Source: Xiheibacterium sp038325765 | GTDB lineage: Bacteria > Myxococcota_A > Polyangia > Nannocystales > Nannocystaceae | Direction: 5' to 3' | Length of the DNA stretch: 64,000 bases | NCBI GenBank assembly: GCA_038325765.1 | Contig: JBBQJI010000002.1 | Span: 1-64,000 of the forward strand | Shown: one piece after another, positions 16,687 through 29,115 of the stretch | How positions within the stretch are numbered: position 1 is the first letter of the stretch | Layout: the number at the start of each line of letters is the position of its first letter | Position numbers and translations under genes: made by a program | The notes under the pieces: model-generated | Seen by the model: the letters and a program-made list of their open reading frames with translations, nothing else | Databases searched by the model: none | Told to the model about the DNA's origin: nothing

Positions 16687-17271
16687 ATGGCCGACGCCCC
16701 TGCCCTCCCCGAAGTGAACCATCCCCCCAGGGGCCCGCGACTCGTGCTCGCGGCGATGGTCGCGGCCGTCACGCTCGCGCTCGATCTGTGGAGCAAGGCG
16801 TGGGCCTGGGCCAACCTCCGCGAGGGCGAGTCGGTCACCGTCGTCGAGAACTGGTTCTACTTGGAGTTCGGCTTCAACACCGGATCCGCGTTCAGCTTCC
16901 TGCGCGACGCGTCGTACGCCCGGGTGGTGTTCATCCTCGTCACCCTGCTCGCCTTGGCCTACATGTTCCGGCTGGCGATGACGCTGCCGACGCGCTGGAG
17001 CTCGGCCTACGTCGCGATCGCGATGGTCGCCGGCGGGGCGATGGGCAACCTCCACGACCGCCTCGTGCGGGTGATGGAGCTGCGTGGCGAGCCTCGCTAC
17101 GGCGTCGTCGACTTCATCAAGATCTTCTACTGGCCCGACAAGCCGTGGCCCACGTTCAACGTCGCCGACATCGCCCTGGTCGCTGGCGTCGCGCTGCTGT
17201 TCATCTTCCTCACCAAGCACGGCGACGCCGTGGACGCCAACAAGGCGGCGGCCAAACCCACCGTGGGCTGA
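16687..17271 (+). CDS. lspA: Lipoprotein signal peptidase (signal peptidase II)
   Basis: A 194-residue aspartyl protease of the inner membrane that cuts prelipoproteins before the modified cysteine. Four helices; the motifs are LALDLWSKAWA, NTGSAFSFLRD, MGNLHDRLVR (first catalytic aspartate) and FNVADIALVAG (second). N-terminal extension PPRGPRL and C-terminal HGDAVDANKAAAK are soluble. It is 17 bases after lgt but has its own TATGCT promoter element. Lgt and LspA side by side fit the many lipoproteins of the window. Compare the truncated second copy upstream of lgt. Confidence 0.95.
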   Translation: MADAPALPEVNHPPRGPRLVLAAMVAAVTLALDLWSKAWAWANLREGESVTVVENWFYLEFGFNTGSAFSFLRDASYARVVFILVTLLALAYMFRLAMTLPTRWSSAYVAIAMVAGGAMGNLHDRLVRVMELRGEPRYGVVDFIKIFYWPDKPWPTFNVADIALVAGVALLFIFLTKHGDAVDANKAAAKPTVG

Positions 17272-17299
17272 GCCGCAGATCCGTCGTCAGGCAAGGAGC

Positions 17300-18565
17300 T
17301 CAGCCCGCGAACGCGCGGGTCTTGGCGATGCTCTCGAGCCGCTCGGCCTCGGGATCGCTGTCGATGACGATGCCGCCGCCTGCGTGCAGTGCCAGCCCCC
17401 CGGCCGTGAGCATGGCGGTGCGGATCGGGATGCTCATGCGCAGCCCGGTGGGCTCGAGCAGGATGATCGCGCCACAATAGATGCCGCGGGGGTGCTGCTC
17501 GAGCGCCTCGATGATCTCGATGGTGCGGCGCTTGGGTGCACCCGTGACGCTGCCGCCGGGCACCAGCGCAGCGCACAGATCCGCGAGGCCCACGTCGTCG
17601 CGCAACGTCGCACGGATCTCGGTCACGAGGTGGTGCACCGTGGGCAGCGCGAGCTCGGTGGGCTGCGCCGGCGCGTGCACAGATCCCGTCCGGGCGAGCC
17701 GACCCAGATCGCTCCGCACAAGATCGACGATCATCACGTGCTCGGCCCGATCCTTGGCGCTGAGGCGGAGTTCTTCGCGGGCGGCGCGGTCGGCCACGTC
17801 GGTCGATGCGCGGGGCCGCGTGCCCTTGATCGGACGGGCATGGGCCACCGCCACCCCCGCGGCATCGCGCTCCACATCCACCAACGTCTCCGGGGAGTTC
17901 GACAGGACGAAGCCACCCGGTACCGGCAGCAGCGCGCCGCGCTCGGCCGGCGCCCGTGCACGCAGCTGCAGGTACACGGACGCGGCCCGCCCCGGCAGCT
18001 CCGACGGGCGGCACGGCTGCTGCCATGGCGCGAAGAAGCGCTGCGCGAGGTTGACCTGGTAGGTGTCGCCGGCGGTGATGAACGCCTGGGCGGCTGCGAC
18101 TTGCGCCCGGTAGTGCTCCGCCGTCCACAGCGGCACGAGGGGCACGAGGGGCCATGCAGTGTCGTGCGCGGCCGGTGACGACGCGGCCTCGGGCGGCGGT
18201 GGCGTGCCGCGCTGTCGCACCGCACCGCCCGGCAGCAGCTCGAGCCCGCTGCGATAGCGCCGCAGGATCAACCCTGGCAGCGCGCGTCGCCGCGGCATCC
18301 GACCGAGCACCAGATCCGCGGCGAAGTCGTATGACAGACAGCCGATCCACACGGCGTCGGGCGACCGCTGCCAGAGCCGATCCACCGCATCGATCGCATC
18401 GGCGTCGTCGGACTCGAGGGCGAGGTCGCAGTCGAAACCGACCACGCCCCGGCCCTCGCTGCCGCCGTCGAGCCAGGCCACATCGTGGCCGGCGGCGATC
18501 CGCTGGGCGATCGCAGCGGCACATTCGGTCGCCGACAGCGACGACCATGGCGCGGAGCTCGGCAT
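17300..18565 (-). CDS. pabB: Aminodeoxychorismate synthase component I
   Basis: A 421-residue chorismate-binding enzyme that makes 4-amino-4-deoxychorismate for folate with a PabA glutaminase. C-terminal catalytic motifs are clear: GDTYQVNLAQRF, NSPETLV, RPIKGTRPR, SAKDRAEHVMIVDLVRSDLGR (split over 21 residues), PGGSVTGAPKRRTIEIIEAL and RGIYCGAI. The N-terminal 120 residues are the usual weakly conserved half. The ATG at 18565 overlaps the pgsA stop by one base, so it belongs to the AIM24-like - pgsA - pabB operon. No pabA or pabC is in the window. Confidence 0.9.
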   Translation of the reverse strand: MPSSAPWSSLSATECAAAIAQRIAAGHDVAWLDGGSEGRGVVGFDCDLALESDDADAIDAVDRLWQRSPDAVWIGCLSYDFAADLVLGRMPRRRALPGLILRRYRSGLELLPGGAVRQRGTPPPPEAASSPAAHDTAWPLVPLVPLWTAEHYRAQVAAAQAFITAGDTYQVNLAQRFFAPWQQPCRPSELPGRAASVYLQLRARAPAERGALLPVPGGFVLSNSPETLVDVERDAAGVAVAHARPIKGTRPRASTDVADRAAREELRLSAKDRAEHVMIVDLVRSDLGRLARTGSVHAPAQPTELALPTVHHLVTEIRATLRDDVGLADLCAALVPGGSVTGAPKRRTIEIIEALEQHPRGIYCGAIILLEPTGLRMSIPIRTAMLTAGGLALHAGGGIVIDSDPEAERLESIAKTRAFAG

Positions 18566-19185
18566 CACGCGGGGCGGCTTCGCGCGAGGGCCCGGCCGAA
18601 TCCGACGGTGTACTGCCACGCGCTGATGATCGACAGGGCCAGCGCGCCATACAAGAAACCCATGCCCAGCTGGTGGAAGTCGATGTCGACCGGCGACAGC
18701 GGCATGCGGTAGCGGTAGCGGGCCAGCACGCAGCAGATGCCGACGAGCTGCAGGACGGTCTTCATCTTGCCGCCCTCGCCGGCGGCGATGACGACCCCTT
18801 GATTCGCCGCGACCGAACGCAGCCCCGAGATGTAGAAGTCGCGGCCGATCATCACCACCACGATCCACGCCGGCAGCAGCGCGACCGTCACGAGCCAGAC
18901 CATCACCGACATCGCCATGAGCTTGTCGGCGAGTGGATCCATGAACTTGCCGAACACGGTGACGAGGTTCTGACGCCGCGCGATCCACCCGTCGAGGATG
19001 TCGAGCCCGCTGGCGGCCGCGAACAGCAGCGCGGCCATGAAATTGCGCACGGGATCGGTGGGATCGATCAGCACCAGCACCGGCGGGATGAGGAACAGAC
19101 GGCCGATGGTGATGAGGTTCGGCGCGTTGAGGACCTCGCGCTTGAACGCCTCGAGTCGGGTCGGCGTCTCCGGCCGGGTGTTCAA
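18565..19185 (-). CDS. pgsA: CDP-diacylglycerol-glycerol-3-phosphate 3-phosphatidyltransferase
   Basis: A 206-residue membrane enzyme that makes phosphatidylglycerol phosphate. The CDP-alcohol phosphotransferase signature is complete at residues 61-84: D-x2-D-G-x2-A-R-x8-G-x3-D-x3-D, here in LDILDGWIARRQ and FGKFMDPLADK. It begins NAPNLITIGRLFLIPPVLVL, as PgsA proteins do, and has five to six helices. It overlaps the upstream gene by four bases and pabB by one. Phosphatidylglycerol is the substrate of Lgt, encoded nearby. Confidence 0.92.
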   Translation of the reverse strand: MNTRPETPTRLEAFKREVLNAPNLITIGRLFLIPPVLVLIDPTDPVRNFMAALLFAAASGLDILDGWIARRQNLVTVFGKFMDPLADKLMAMSVMVWLVTVALLPAWIVVVMIGRDFYISGLRSVAANQGVVIAAGEGGKMKTVLQLVGICCVLARYRYRMPLSPVDIDFHQLGMGFLYGALALSIISAWQYTVGFGRALARSRPA

Positions 19186-19853
19186 GATCGCACCGCCCCG
19201 ACGATCGTGGCGCCCGAGTCACCGCGGCGAGTGCCCTGCGACGAGGGCAGGCACACGAACACCGCGCCCTCGCCCTCGCAGTGCAGGAATCCGATCTCGG
19301 GCTCGAGGTTGGGCACGACGTTGCCGACCCAGCCGACGAAGCCGCTGCGATGGACCCGGTATGGCCGCTCGGGCGCGATTTTCACCGCGACCAGCTCGCC
19401 TGGGACGCGCAGCGCGACCGCACCCTCACCCGCGATCCGCACCAGCTGGATGGTGCGATTGGCCCGCGGCAGCTGGCCCACGTCCCACATGAGCGTCGAC
19501 TCCATCGCCCAGATGAAGCTCTCGACGAAGAAGCACAGGTCGCGCTGCAGCTGCAGCGCCAAGAACCGCTCGTGCTCGCGCGAGAGCACGAGGTGTCCCT
19601 CGCCCTCCATCGACACCAGCCGCTGGAACACCTCGGGCACCGCGCGGCCCTGCATGCGACGGTTGACGGCCCGGACCTCGAGGTTCTCGCTGCACAACAG
19701 CACCGCGTCGGTGCGCGTCATCATCTCGCCGCGCACCGTGACCATGAGGTGGCCGTCGGCGGTCAGCGACAACGTCGGCGTGTCCCTCGCGGGGTTGAGC
19801 AGGCGACCGAACGCGAACTCGGTCACGCCCGGGATCGGCGGCGGCAGGGGCAC
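19182..19853 (-). CDS. AIM24-like beta-helical protein
   Basis: A 223-residue soluble protein that matches the AIM24/TerD-like beta-sandwich family: GHLMVTVRGEMMTRTDAVLL, IQLVRIAGEGAVALRVPGEL and the late GFVGWVGNVVPNLEP with GEGAVFV. The biochemical role of bacterial members is not known. It starts at GTG, 9 bases after a -10-like TAGTCT, and its stop overlaps the pgsA start by four bases, so it is the first gene of the AIM24-like - pgsA - pabB operon. Confidence 0.65.
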   Translation of the reverse strand: MPLPPPIPGVTEFAFGRLLNPARDTPTLSLTADGHLMVTVRGEMMTRTDAVLLCSENLEVRAVNRRMQGRAVPEVFQRLVSMEGEGHLVLSREHERFLALQLQRDLCFFVESFIWAMESTLMWDVGQLPRANRTIQLVRIAGEGAVALRVPGELVAVKIAPERPYRVHRSGFVGWVGNVVPNLEPEIGFLHCEGEGAVFVCLPSSQGTRRGDSGATIVGAVRS

Positions 19854-19862
19854 GGCAGCGCG

Positions 19863-19868
19863 AGACTA
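19863..19868 (-). promoter_or_regulatory. -10-like hexamer TAGTCT
   Basis: Minus-strand TAGTCT, 9 bases before the GTG of the AIM24-like gene; no Shine-Dalgarno in CGCGCTGCC. Confidence 0.5.
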
Positions 19869-19903
19869 CCCCACCGCCCTGGCGAATGCCCACGACCGCG
19901 GCG

Positions 19904-20632
19904 TCACTCGGGCAGGTGCCGCGCCGGCGAGCGCCGCAGCGCAGCCGCGCCGACCTGCGACTGCCGCTCGTAGGCGTAGAAGCGTCGCAGCACCGAGCGA
20001 ACGTAGGCGCGCGTCTCCTCGAACGGAGGGACGCCACCGTACTTCTCGACGTTGCCGGCACCGGCGTTGTACGCCGCGAGCACCAGCACCATGTCGCCGT
20101 CGTAGCGGTTCGCGAGCAGCCGCAGGTAGCGGGCGCCACCGTGGATGCCCTGGCCGGGATCGAACGCGTCGTCGACCCCGAGCGATCGCGCAGTGCGGGG
20201 CATCAGCTGCATCAGGCCCATCGCCCCGGCCCGCGACACCGCCCGCGCGTGGTAGTTCGACTCGGTGTGGATCACCGCCCGGATCAGCGACTCGGGCAGC
20301 TGGTACCGCGATGCCGCGCTGCGAATGACGCTGTCGTAGCGATGGAAGCGCTCGCTGCCCAGCGACACCTCGGCCTCGTCGCCGGCACGGCGCGCAGCCC
20401 CGGCCCCGGCCTCGGCGCCGCCGCTGCCCGGCAAGCTCTTCCACAACGCCCACGACCCGCGCTGGCGACCGGGCATGTTGGTCACGTGGATGGTCCCGGC
20501 GCCGTCCACGTAGCGGTAGTAGTTGTTGCGGCCGCGCGCTGCCGACGACGCCGGCTCGGGCAGCAGCCCCGCCACCAGTGCGGCGACGAGCCAGGCCCCC
20601 GCACGGACCCCGCCCCTGTGCGCTCCCGACAT
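19904..20632 (-). CDS. Soluble lytic transglycosylase with DUF4124-like N-terminus
   Basis: A 242-residue secreted muramidase. A signal peptide (residues 9-30) is followed by a short domain NNYYRYVDGAGTIHVTNMPG typical of the DUF4124 type, then an SLT domain at about 95-210. The catalytic glutamate is in AVIHTESNYHARAVSRAGAMG (E in HTES), followed by LMQLMPRTARSLGV, DPGQGIHGGARYL and LAAYNAGAGNVEKYGG. It should cut peptidoglycan in the periplasm. A -10-like TAAGGT lies 8 bases before the ATG. It is divergent from nadB. Confidence 0.9.
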   Translation of the reverse strand: MSGAHRGGVRAGAWLVAALVAGLLPEPASSAARGRNNYYRYVDGAGTIHVTNMPGRQRGSWALWKSLPGSGGAEAGAGAARRAGDEAEVSLGSERFHRYDSVIRSAASRYQLPESLIRAVIHTESNYHARAVSRAGAMGLMQLMPRTARSLGVDDAFDPGQGIHGGARYLRLLANRYDGDMVLVLAAYNAGAGNVEKYGGVPPFEETRAYVRSVLRRFYAYERQSQVGAAALRRSPARHLPE

Positions 20633-20640
20633 GCCCCACT

Positions 20641-20646
20641 ACCTTA
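20641..20646 (-). promoter_or_regulatory. -10-like hexamer TAAGGT
   Basis: Minus-strand TAAGGT, 8 bases before the ATG of the lytic transglycosylase. Confidence 0.45.
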
Positions 20647-20798
20647 GCCCAGCTCGGGTCGCGGCCGCACGAATCGGGCATATCGCCGCTCGCACGCCCA
20701 TCGGTCGGCCGTGGTGGCGCACCGATCGCGCCGCCGACGCCCGCCCCGCACGCCCCGCGGCGGTTTGCGTTGCGCTACCGTTGCCGCGGAGTTCCACC

Positions 20799-22400
20799 GT
20801 GCACACCGCCATCCACCGCAGCGACTACCTGGTGATCGGCAGTGGACTCGCCGGCCTCTACTTCGCCCTCGAGATGGCGGCCCGAGGCACCGTGACGGTG
20901 CTGACCAAGACCGTCCCCGAGAGTTCCAACACCCAGTGGGCCCAAGGTGGTATCTCGGCGGTGTTCGACGGCGACGACTCCCTCGCGTCGCACGTCGAAG
21001 ACACGCTTCGGGTCGGCGCCGGCCTGTGCGATCGCGCGATGGTGGAGCACGCCGTCGAGATCGCGCCGGTGCTCGTCGAGCGCCTCGCCAAGCTCTACGG
21101 CGTCCGCTTCGATCGCGTCGGCGACGGCGGCTTCGCGCTGGGTCGCGAGGGCGGACACACCCACCGCCGCGTCGTCCACCACCTCGACACCACCGGCGCC
21201 GAGATCGTCCGCGGTCTGCTCGAGGCGGCGATGCGCCACCCCAACATCCGCATCTTGCCCCACCAGATGGTGGTGGATCTGCTGTCGTGGTCGAAGGTCG
21301 ACGGCACCCGCGGCTGCTTCGGCGCCTACAGCCTCGATGGCCCCAGCGGCGTCGTGCACAGCCACGTCGCGCGCGTGACGATGCTCGCCACCGGCGGCGC
21401 CGGCAAGGTCTATCGCTACACCAGCAACCCCGACGTCGCCACCGCCGACGGGGTGGCGATGGCGTATCGGATCGGCGCGACGGTCGGCAACCTCGAGTTC
21501 ATGCAATTCCACCCGACCTGCCTGTTCCACCCCGGCGCCAAGAGCTTCCTGGTGTCCGAGGCGTTGCGCGGTGAAGGTGGCATCTTGCGCCGCCGCGATG
21601 GCACGCCGCTGATGGACGGCCGCCACCCGATGGGCAGCCTCGCCCCCCGCGACGTCGTCGCGCGCGAGATCGACGCCGAACTCAAGCGCAGTGGCGAGCC
21701 CTGCGTGCTGCTCGACGTCACCCATCTCGACGACGGGTTCGTCGCCCAACGCTTCCCCGCGATCTTCTCGCGCTGCCTCGAGCTCGGCATCGACCCGCGC
21801 GTGCAGCCGATCCCCGTGGTGCCGGCGGCCCACTACATGTGCGGCGGCGTGAAGGTCGACCGCTGGGGTCGCACCGATGTGCCCGGTCTGCTCGCCGCCG
21901 GCGAGGTGACGCTCTCGGGCATGCACGGCGCCTGCCGCCTGGCCAGCAACAGTCTGCTCGAGGCGGTGGTGCTCGCCGCCGGCGCGGCCGAGGTCGCACC
22001 AGAGTTCGGACGCGAGCCGCCAGACGTCGTCGCCGACTGGAACGAGAGCGACGCCGTCGACTCCGACGAGGCCGTGATGGTGAGCGCGAACTGGGGCGAG
22101 GTGCGGGCGCTGATGTGGAACTTCGTCGGCATCGTGCGCAGCAACAAGCGCCTCGAGCGAGCGCGGCGCCGCATCGCGCTCATCCGCGAGGAGATCCGCG
22201 AGTATTACCTGCGGTTCCGTGTCACCCGCGATCTCCTCGAGCTGCGCAACATCTCGCTCGTGGGCAACTTGGTGATCGAGTGCGCGCGGCGGCGGCCCGA
22301 GAGCCGTGGCCTGCATTCCAATCTCGACTACCCGGCGATCGACCCCGCGCTCGACCACGACACGCTGCTGCACAAGCGCCAAGACGGAGTGGTCGGGTGA
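20799..22400 (+). CDS. nadB: L-aspartate oxidase
   Basis: A 533-residue flavoprotein that oxidises L-aspartate to iminoaspartate, the first step of de novo NAD synthesis. Seen are the FAD dinucleotide motif VIGSGLAGLYFALE (10-23), SSNTQWAQGGISAV, the substrate region EGGHTHRRVVHHLDTTG, ATGGAGKVYRYTSNP, FMQFHPTCLF, and the C-terminal GLLAAGEVTLSGMHGACRLASN, then the helical succinate-dehydrogenase-like tail. The GTG at 20799 gives the normal N-terminus; an open frame runs further upstream but is antisense to the transglycosylase. A CGGAG precedes the start. nadA and nadC are not in the window. Confidence 0.94.
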   Translation: MHTAIHRSDYLVIGSGLAGLYFALEMAARGTVTVLTKTVPESSNTQWAQGGISAVFDGDDSLASHVEDTLRVGAGLCDRAMVEHAVEIAPVLVERLAKLYGVRFDRVGDGGFALGREGGHTHRRVVHHLDTTGAEIVRGLLEAAMRHPNIRILPHQMVVDLLSWSKVDGTRGCFGAYSLDGPSGVVHSHVARVTMLATGGAGKVYRYTSNPDVATADGVAMAYRIGATVGNLEFMQFHPTCLFHPGAKSFLVSEALRGEGGILRRRDGTPLMDGRHPMGSLAPRDVVAREIDAELKRSGEPCVLLDVTHLDDGFVAQRFPAIFSRCLELGIDPRVQPIPVVPAAHYMCGGVKVDRWGRTDVPGLLAAGEVTLSGMHGACRLASNSLLEAVVLAAGAAEVAPEFGREPPDVVADWNESDAVDSDEAVMVSANWGEVRALMWNFVGIVRSNKRLERARRRIALIREEIREYYLRFRVTRDLLELRNISLVGNLVIECARRRPESRGLHSNLDYPAIDPALDHDTLLHKRQDGVVG

Positions 22401-23047
22401 GCGTGCGCGCCCGCGGCTTCCTCGCCGGGCTCGTGGCCGTCGCCATCGCCGCCTGCGCGCCCCGTGCCAGTCGCTCACCCGAGGCCGTGCGCGACGCCTA
22501 TCTCGCGGCGGTGCGCGCCGACGATCCGGCCGCTGCCTATGCGCTGCTCGCCCTCGACGTTCGGGCGCGCGTCGACTACCCGTCGTTCCTCGCCCGCTGG
22601 AAGGCCGACGACGCCGAGCGCAGGGACACGCTGGACTCCGCCGCCCGCCTGCCACGCAAGGACATCGTCGCCAGCCACGCCGCGACCACGGTGCACGACG
22701 GCGGCCTGGTGCTGCGGTGGGCGCACACGGGCGATCGCTGGCTGCTCACCGGCGGCCTGCCGCCCGCCGCCCGCACCAGCACGCCGGCCGAGGCGATCCG
22801 CGGCTTCATCGCTGCGCTCGGATCGACGCCGCTCGGCGACGCGCAGCAGTTCCTGGCGCCGGAGCTCGCCGACGGACTCCGCGAGGACTGGGCGAGCCGC
22901 GCCGAGGCGGTCGAAGCCGCCCTCGCCCGCCCCGGCGCGCTCGAGCTGAGCGACGATCTCCAGCGCGCGCAACTGCGGTACGCCCCGCAACGGGTCATCG
23001 TCCTCGAGCAGACCCCGCGCGGTTGGGCGATCGTCAGCCTGGAGTGA
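22397..23047 (+). CDS. Lipoprotein of unknown function
   Basis: A 216-residue predicted lipoprotein with lipobox IAAC at residue about 20. The mature part has an NTF2-like or Tim44-like look: helix SPEAVRDAYLAAVRADDPAAAYALL, then WAHTGDRWLLTGG, repeated once (STPAEAIRGFIAALGSTPLGDAQQFL and VIVLEQTPRGWAIVSLE). The GTG start overlaps the nadB stop by four bases, so it is co-translated. The function is unknown. Confidence 0.7.
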   Translation: MSVRARGFLAGLVAVAIAACAPRASRSPEAVRDAYLAAVRADDPAAAYALLALDVRARVDYPSFLARWKADDAERRDTLDSAARLPRKDIVASHAATTVHDGGLVLRWAHTGDRWLLTGGLPPAARTSTPAEAIRGFIAALGSTPLGDAQQFLAPELADGLREDWASRAEAVEAALARPGALELSDDLQRAQLRYAPQRVIVLEQTPRGWAIVSLE

Positions 23048-23240
23048 AGCGGGGCGCAGCGAGGCGCCAGACGCGGCCGTGGCCACAAAAGTAGCCGTCG
23101 CGCGGGTGCCGATCGGCTACGCCGGTGGCCAGCGTTGGCCATCCGACCGTGGGTTTCGTCAATGCCGGCCGCAACCCCCCTGCGGGCATGGAACTTGCTC
23201 TTCGGGGCGCGCCGGCAACGGTAGAAGTCCAGGAGCAGCC

Positions 23241-23732
23241 ATGCAGCCCTCGTTTCGAGTCGGAGACAAGTCGGTGTACCCCGCCCACGGCGTTGCGGAC
23301 GTCGTCGCGGTCGAGCACAAGACCGTCGCGGGTAACCCGCTGGCCTTCTACCACCTGCAGGTGATGGGCTCCGGCCTCAAGATCATCGTCCCCGTCCACA
23401 AGGCCGAAGAAAACGGCATGCGCGCCGTCGCCGTCGAGGCCGAGGTCGACGAGCTCTTCGAGCTGCTCCGCGACCACGAGGTCCCGTGCGACCGCCAGAC
23501 CTGGAACCGCCGTTATCGCGGCTTCATGGAGAAGATCCGCACCGGATCGCTCTTCGAGGTCGGTGAGGTCTACCGCGATCTGTCCCTGCTCAAGCAGACC
23601 AAGCAGCTGTCCCACGGCGAGAAGCAGATGCTGCGCACCGCCCGCGACCTGCTGGTCAAGGAGCTCGCCGTCGCACGTGCGTCCACCGAGGACGACGTCG
23701 CGAAAGAGCTGGACTCCATGTTCAAGAACTAG
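23241..23732 (+). CDS. cdnL: CdnL/CarD-family RNA polymerase-binding factor
   Basis: A 163-residue regulator. The N-terminal RNA-polymerase-interacting domain (residues 1-65: FRVGDKSVYPAHGVADVVAV) binds the polymerase beta subunit, and the C-terminal helical domain (70-155: KIRTGSLFEVGEVYRDLSLL, SHGEKQMLRTARDLLVKELA) contacts promoter DNA. The size matches CdnL of Myxococcus and mycobacterial CarD, and there is no AT-hook tail of the large CarD. It is essential in relatives and stabilises open complexes at housekeeping promoters. The ATG at 23241 has an AGGAG 5 bases upstream, and a TAGAAG lies 13 bases before it. This is relevant to the weak -35 regions seen throughout the window. Confidence 0.93.
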   Translation: MQPSFRVGDKSVYPAHGVADVVAVEHKTVAGNPLAFYHLQVMGSGLKIIVPVHKAEENGMRAVAVEAEVDELFELLRDHEVPCDRQTWNRRYRGFMEKIRTGSLFEVGEVYRDLSLLKQTKQLSHGEKQMLRTARDLLVKELAVARASTEDDVAKELDSMFKN

Positions 23733-23749
23733 CAGGCTCCGCCACGCGC

Positions 23750-24268
23750 GTGGACACCGTCGATCACATCTCCATCCAGATCTGCACGGACGCTTGGGAT
23801 CAGGTCGAGGTGGACGCGTTCGTCTGCCCGACGAACTCTCGGGCGGTGATGTCGCACTATCCGGCCGCGAAGCTCCGCGAGCTCGCCGGATACGACGTCG
23901 AGGCGCTGATCCACGATCACACCCCCCTGGCCATCGGCGCCGCGTTCGTGACGCCGGCCGGCAACATGAAGGCCGGCCACCTGATCCACGTGCCCAACAC
24001 GGACACACCCGGCGGCCGGGTCCAGGTCGAGGACATCCTGCGCGCCACCGCGGCCGTGCTCGTGGCCTGCCAGGTCAAGGGGTTCAGCAGTGTCGCGGTG
24101 CCCCTGATGGGCGCGTTCGACACGGGCATCCCCGCCGAGGAGGCCGCCCGCGCGATCCACAGCGAGTTCCGCTCGTGGCGTGGCGACAAGCCCCTGCGGG
24201 TGTTGTTCATGGCCAAGGACGCCGACGAGGTCGAGGTCTTCGAGATGGCCATCGAAGGCACGGGCTGA
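23750..24268 (+). CDS. Macro-domain protein
   Basis: A 172-residue single-domain protein of the macro (ADP-ribose-binding) fold. Seen are VDAFVCPTNSRAVM (first binding loop), GAAFVTPAGNMKAGHLIHVPN, ILRATAAVLVACQVKGFSSVAVPLMG and the second loop FDTGIPAEEAARAI. The first loop has TNS where the usual N-A-A-N occurs, so hydrolase activity is doubtful. It starts 17 bases after cdnL and is probably co-transcribed. A link between ADP-ribose signalling and CdnL is speculation. Confidence 0.75.
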   Translation: MDTVDHISIQICTDAWDQVEVDAFVCPTNSRAVMSHYPAAKLRELAGYDVEALIHDHTPLAIGAAFVTPAGNMKAGHLIHVPNTDTPGGRVQVEDILRATAAVLVACQVKGFSSVAVPLMGAFDTGIPAEEAARAIHSEFRSWRGDKPLRVLFMAKDADEVEVFEMAIEGTG

Positions 24269-24425
24269 GCGCGGCCCGGGCGCGCCCGCGGCCGTGGATG
24301 CGGCCGTGGCCTGAAGGTCGCTGCGATGACGGCCCAAGCCGGGCTCGACGGGAGTTGTTCGGGCGCGGGTGGTCCGCCGTAGAGCGCCCGGGCGGGCTGT
24401 GCTAAACCCGCTCGCGACGTCTCCG

Positions 24426-24826
24426 ATGGCCGCCTCATACATCCCTGCGCTGGTCTTCATCGTTTTCGCGATCGGCTTCGCCTTCTTGATGATGGGCCTG
24501 ACGATGGTCCTCGGTCCCAAGCGGACGAGCGCCATCAAGGACGAGCCCTTCGAGTGCGGCAGCGAGCCGATCGGCAGCCCGCGCGTCAAGTTCAGCGTCA
24601 AGTTCTACCAGGTCGCGATCCTCTTCCTGCTCTTCGACATCGAGGTCGCGTTTCTCTACCCGTGGGCGTCGCTCTTCCGCGAGCTGTCGTGCACGGCCGC
24701 GCTCGACGCCGCTGGCGTGTGCACCGGCGCCCCCAGCCTGTTCGGGCTGGTGGAAATGCTGGTGTTCCTGGTCATCCTCGTAGTGGCGCTGGCCTACATC
24801 TGGCGCAAGCGCGCGCTCGATTGGGC

Positions 24827-24830
<4 letters not shown>
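24426..24830 (+). CDS. nuoA: NADH-quinone oxidoreductase subunit A
   Basis: A 134-residue membrane subunit of complex I with three helices. Family motif: PFECGSEPIGSPRVKFSVKFYQ, followed by ILFLLFDIEVAFLYPWA. Cys in ECGS is the loop residue that senses the active/deactive state in homologues. First gene of nuoABCD-G-H-I; the stop overlaps the nuoB start by four bases (ATGA). An in-frame earlier start is possible, but the ATG at 24426 gives the normal length. Confidence 0.93.
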
Positions 24831-25461
<631 letters not shown>

Positions 25462-25462
<1 letters not shown>

Positions 25463-26010
25463 TGGCCCAACGCGTCCTCGAATTCCTCCAGCGCGAGCGC
25501 CCGCTTGCGCTGGCAGAGACCGGCAGCCACGTGGGCGACGAGATCGCGGTGGTCCACCGCGAGCACCTCGTGGAGGTGCTCACGCTGCTCCGCGATCACG
25601 AACAGATGCGCATGAACATGCTGAGTGACCTGACGGTCGTCGACTACCTCGGCCAAACCCCGCGGTTCGAGGTCGTCTACCAGCTCTACAGCATCCCCCA
25701 CAAACACCGCCTGCGCGTGAAGGTCCTCGTGGACGAGACCCCGGGCGAGTGCTGGGTGCCCACCGCGACCGGCCTGTGGTACGCGGCCAACTGGGCCGAG
25801 CGCGAGGCGTGGGATCTGTACGGCGTGCGCTTCGAGGGCCACCCGGATCTGCGCCGCATCCTGATGTACGAGGAATTCGTCGGCCACCCGCTGCGCAAGG
25901 ACTACCCGCAAAACGGCCGTCAGCCGCTCATCCGTCGCCCCGACGCGCCGCCCACCGACGACCAGACCACCCGACTCATGCCCGACAGCCACGACCGTCG
26001 GGTGAGCTAG
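25462..26010 (+). CDS. nuoC: NADH-quinone oxidoreductase subunit C
   Basis: A 182-residue peripheral-arm subunit. The 30 kDa signature is clear: VVYQLYSIPHKHRLRVKV, then WYAANWAEREAWDLYGVRFEGHPDLRR split over 27 residues, ILMYEEFVGHPLRKDYP. It is separate from nuoD here, not fused as in E. coli. The start overlaps the nuoB stop by one base. Confidence 0.94.
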
Positions 26011-26022
26011 GCGAGACTGCAC

Positions 26023-27336
<1,314 letters not shown>

Positions 27337-27349
27337 CGCGAGAGACGCC

Positions 27350-29083
<1,734 letters not shown>

Positions 29084-29115
29084 TCGATCGCCACCGCCGC
29101 GACCTGGCCCGACCG

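Noticed and set aside
17300..18565. pabB as part of a secondary-metabolite cluster
   Set aside because: It overlaps pgsA in a housekeeping operon; no polyketide, NRPS or tailoring genes are present, so folate synthesis is the simpler reading.
23190..23215. Sigma-54 promoter upstream of cdnL (TGGAACTTGCTC)
   Set aside because: The distance between GG and TTGC is too short for the GG-N10-GC rule.
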